A stretch of 64,000 nt of DNA from Strigops habroptila (Eukaryota; Chordata; Aves; Psittaciformes; Psittacidae): NCBI RefSeq assembly GCF_004027225.2, contig NC_044277.2:96717552-96781551 (forward strand), read 5' to 3'. Made by a program: the position numbers and the translations under genes. The notes below the pieces were generated by a model, which was not told where the DNA came from, did no database searches, and saw nothing but the letters and a program-made list of their open reading frames with translations. Below, piece by piece: positions 61,781 through 64,000 of this stretch (position 1 is the stretch's first letter; every line of letters starts with the position of its first letter).

Positions 61781-61999
61781 GTGAGTTCTGCCCTGAACCT
61801 GCCCAGATATTGTCTTTTTTTGCATTTCCCATATGAGGGTGGGCTCATCTTTCACTGTGCAGGGGTTGTGCTGCTTGTTTCCCCACAGTACATATCCATA
61901 GAGCTGCTCTGATACAGGATGTCGTGCACAGTTTTCCTTTCCTGAGGGATCATTCTGCATGCTTAGCACAGATTAGATGTTTTGAAGACTTCTCCACAG

Positions 62000-62063
62000 C
62001 TCAGCTTCTTCCAGACTGGACTTGTGGCCCTGTTCGTGCCATGATGCCTTCATGGATCAGAAA
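62000..62063 (+). other. exon-like block D, unassigned
   Basis: 64 bp between ACTTCTCCACAG and GTGAGT. No recognised coding content. Confidence 0.18.
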
Positions 62064-63502
62064 GTGAGTTCTGGATGAGGTTGCTCTAGCAGGAGGGGTT
62101 AGACTCTGCCAACCAGCAGGGATTCACAAGAAATTGGTCACTGCAAAATGACCCAGAAACACTCAGATTATGGTAAAAAGCAGACCTTAACTCAGAGCCC
62201 ATGCAGGCACTCTTTTAAAGTGTTTTGGGGCTGCCTTGGTCTGTGTGAGTTTGTCTTTTTCCAGGTCTGCCTGTATCCTTGTAAGTCTCCCACTGAGTTC
62301 CTAATGCTGCAACACTGCAGCACTGTCATGTTGCGTGTCTCTGACCCCATGTCTACACTAATCTGATTTGTTCTTACCAAGCTATACATGTCCATGGGCT
62401 AAAAGTAACCATTATTTTTTTTGCCTTGGTCCATTCTTCAAACCCCTCAAAAGAACATTATAGTGTTCTATTGATTCAAACTGAATCAAAGTGTTCATAA
62501 AAATGTCAGTAATGCCTGTGTTCTCTGTTTTCATTTTTGTGAGTGAACAATGAGTTAAGAGTTATATACTCTTTTCTCTCATAGGGTGGGGGACCAAGAG
62601 GCAGAGCATCTCTGCGGTCTGTGATGAGTAGGGCAGGTTTGAGGGGCAGGAGCTTTTTGGACAATGGAGGCTGGCACCAGTGTGCAGACCTGCGCGCATT
62701 TCTCTTCCCATGTTGTTGCATCCCTTGGCAGCAGCGCTGCCAGGTGGCTGCTCTGGTGCATCATTAGACACTGTTCCAAATAGCACAGGCAGGAATGGTT
62801 CAGCACTCAGAAGAAAATGAGCTGGTGATGGATAGCCCTGGTGATGCCAAAGCTGTTAAAATATGAACCTCTGAAGTGCAGCCAGGGTTCCAGCAAGGGA
62901 CTCATCCTCTCTGTGTTCAGCTGCTGGCGTGTGGGGACAGGGCTGGTCTATGTTCCTTCCCTTTTCTGGTTTCGTCTGAGGTAGGCTGTTGTCACTGAGT
63001 AATGGTAACTCTGAGTCTGTAACTCATGGTGGCCCAGAATCCCTGCCTGGAGAATGAGAGGTGAGTGATGATCAAAGGTCAGACAGATGCTTCCCCGTGA
63101 GCACACACATTGCTGTTTGAGGCTCTGTTATCCCTGATGCTGCCAGTGCTGTAATGGGACTGAGGGTCTGTGGCATCCTTGGATCTGTGTCTCCATCTAT
63201 GTTCTCCCCAGCAAGGATTGTTGCAAATAGTTTGTTTCATTGGTTTTTGTTTGTGGGGTTGGTTGGGGTTTTTTTTCCATCTTCTCTCCCTCTCTATATT
63301 CTTTTCACTCTGGAGTCTCAGATGTAGCCAACAGTAATGCTGCTTCATTTTCCCTGCTTGGGATTGTGCAGTGGGGGTGGGAGATGTATTCAGAAGTTAA
63401 TTATGTGAAAAAGTAAGTCTTATTTGATATCCATAATTTCCAGGGCCATGTAACAATGGAGGTCAGAAGGCATCCTTCTTCTAATGTCCTCTCCTTTTAT
63501 AG

Positions 63503-63562
63503 CCCTGTATTACCTGCTGCCAAACATGGAGGGGGGGACAGGACTGAAAGACCTGCTGTCTG
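63503..63562 (+). other. exon-like block E, unassigned
   Basis: 60 bp between CTCTCCTTTTATAG and GTAAGG. One frame reads LYYLLPNMEGGTGLKDLL, which looks somewhat protein-like, but I cannot place it in a family. Confidence 0.22.
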
Positions 63563-64000
63563 GTAAGGTGCTTCCTGATCCGGAGCTGCAGCCAGTGACT
63601 GTTAGAGCCCGGTGCCTGCCTTGCTGTGCCCCCAGTGCTGAGAAGCTTGGAACAGAGCAGAGTGCTTCTCTGCAGCCTGAGGACAAGAAGTGTGTTCTCA
63701 CATAAGCAATGTGTATTGGGCTGGGCGCAGGACAGTTACCTAGTGGTACCCCACATGGTCTCCAAGCGGGAGGAGGTTGTTTCCATGTGGCCCCATGCAG
63801 GGTGTGGGACTGGAGAATAGGATGACATGGGCAGAGTGGCCCCATGAGGAATGGCTGCTGCAGGCCACACGCGGTTTTCCCATTAGCGAGTGTTTAGTTC
63901 AGCGTTTTAAATAATTGTGTCCTCGGAATGATATTTAAAATCCATTTGGGAGGCAATGAGGCGGGAAAGTGCCTATGCCATTGTGATGACGCTGCGCAGG

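Overview
This is vertebrate nuclear DNA, most likely from a bird. The introns have GT/AG boundaries, several blocks are CpG-island-like, and at least ten copies of the CR1 LINE carry the characteristic TTCTATG-type 3' tails. CR1 also occurs in turtles and crocodilians, so 'bird' is an inference.

Only three protein genes can be assembled with confidence, all in the right half. CHPF2 (chondroitin polymerizing factor 2) lies on the minus strand, 37087-41523, in four coding exons encoding 761 aa. ABCF2 lies on the plus strand, 42421-51776, in fourteen coding exons encoding 623 aa. The two start head to head from a shared CpG-rich promoter about 0.9 kb wide between the ATGs. About 4 kb downstream of the ABCF2 poly(A) signal, on the same strand, is a two-exon, TATA-box-driven, polyadenylated histone H2B variant (56316-57337, 118 aa). 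Its neighbourhood and divergence point to H2B.K (H2BK1), a replication-independent germline H2B variant. It is the most interesting object in the window.

The left part (1-36.8 kb) is AT-rich and gene-poor. It has two large CpG islands (about 1-900 and 27160-28920), a smaller GC-rich patch (about 13.2-13.55 kb), many CR1 fragments (one case of nested insertion at 19.2-20.5 kb), a perfect 17-bp hairpin at 30067-30103 and no exon I can name. In mammals SMARCD3 lies beyond the 3' end of CHPF2; I do not see it here. The right end (57.4-64 kb) holds a long poly(C) tract and a few unassigned exon-like blocks flanked by good splice signals.

Functionally the genes are unrelated neighbours: a Golgi chondroitin-sulfate polymerization factor, a cytosolic twin-ABC ATPase and a chromatin protein. 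Arrangement matters more than a shared pathway: divergent promoter sharing for CHPF2/ABCF2, and tandem order with possible readthrough for ABCF2/H2B.K.
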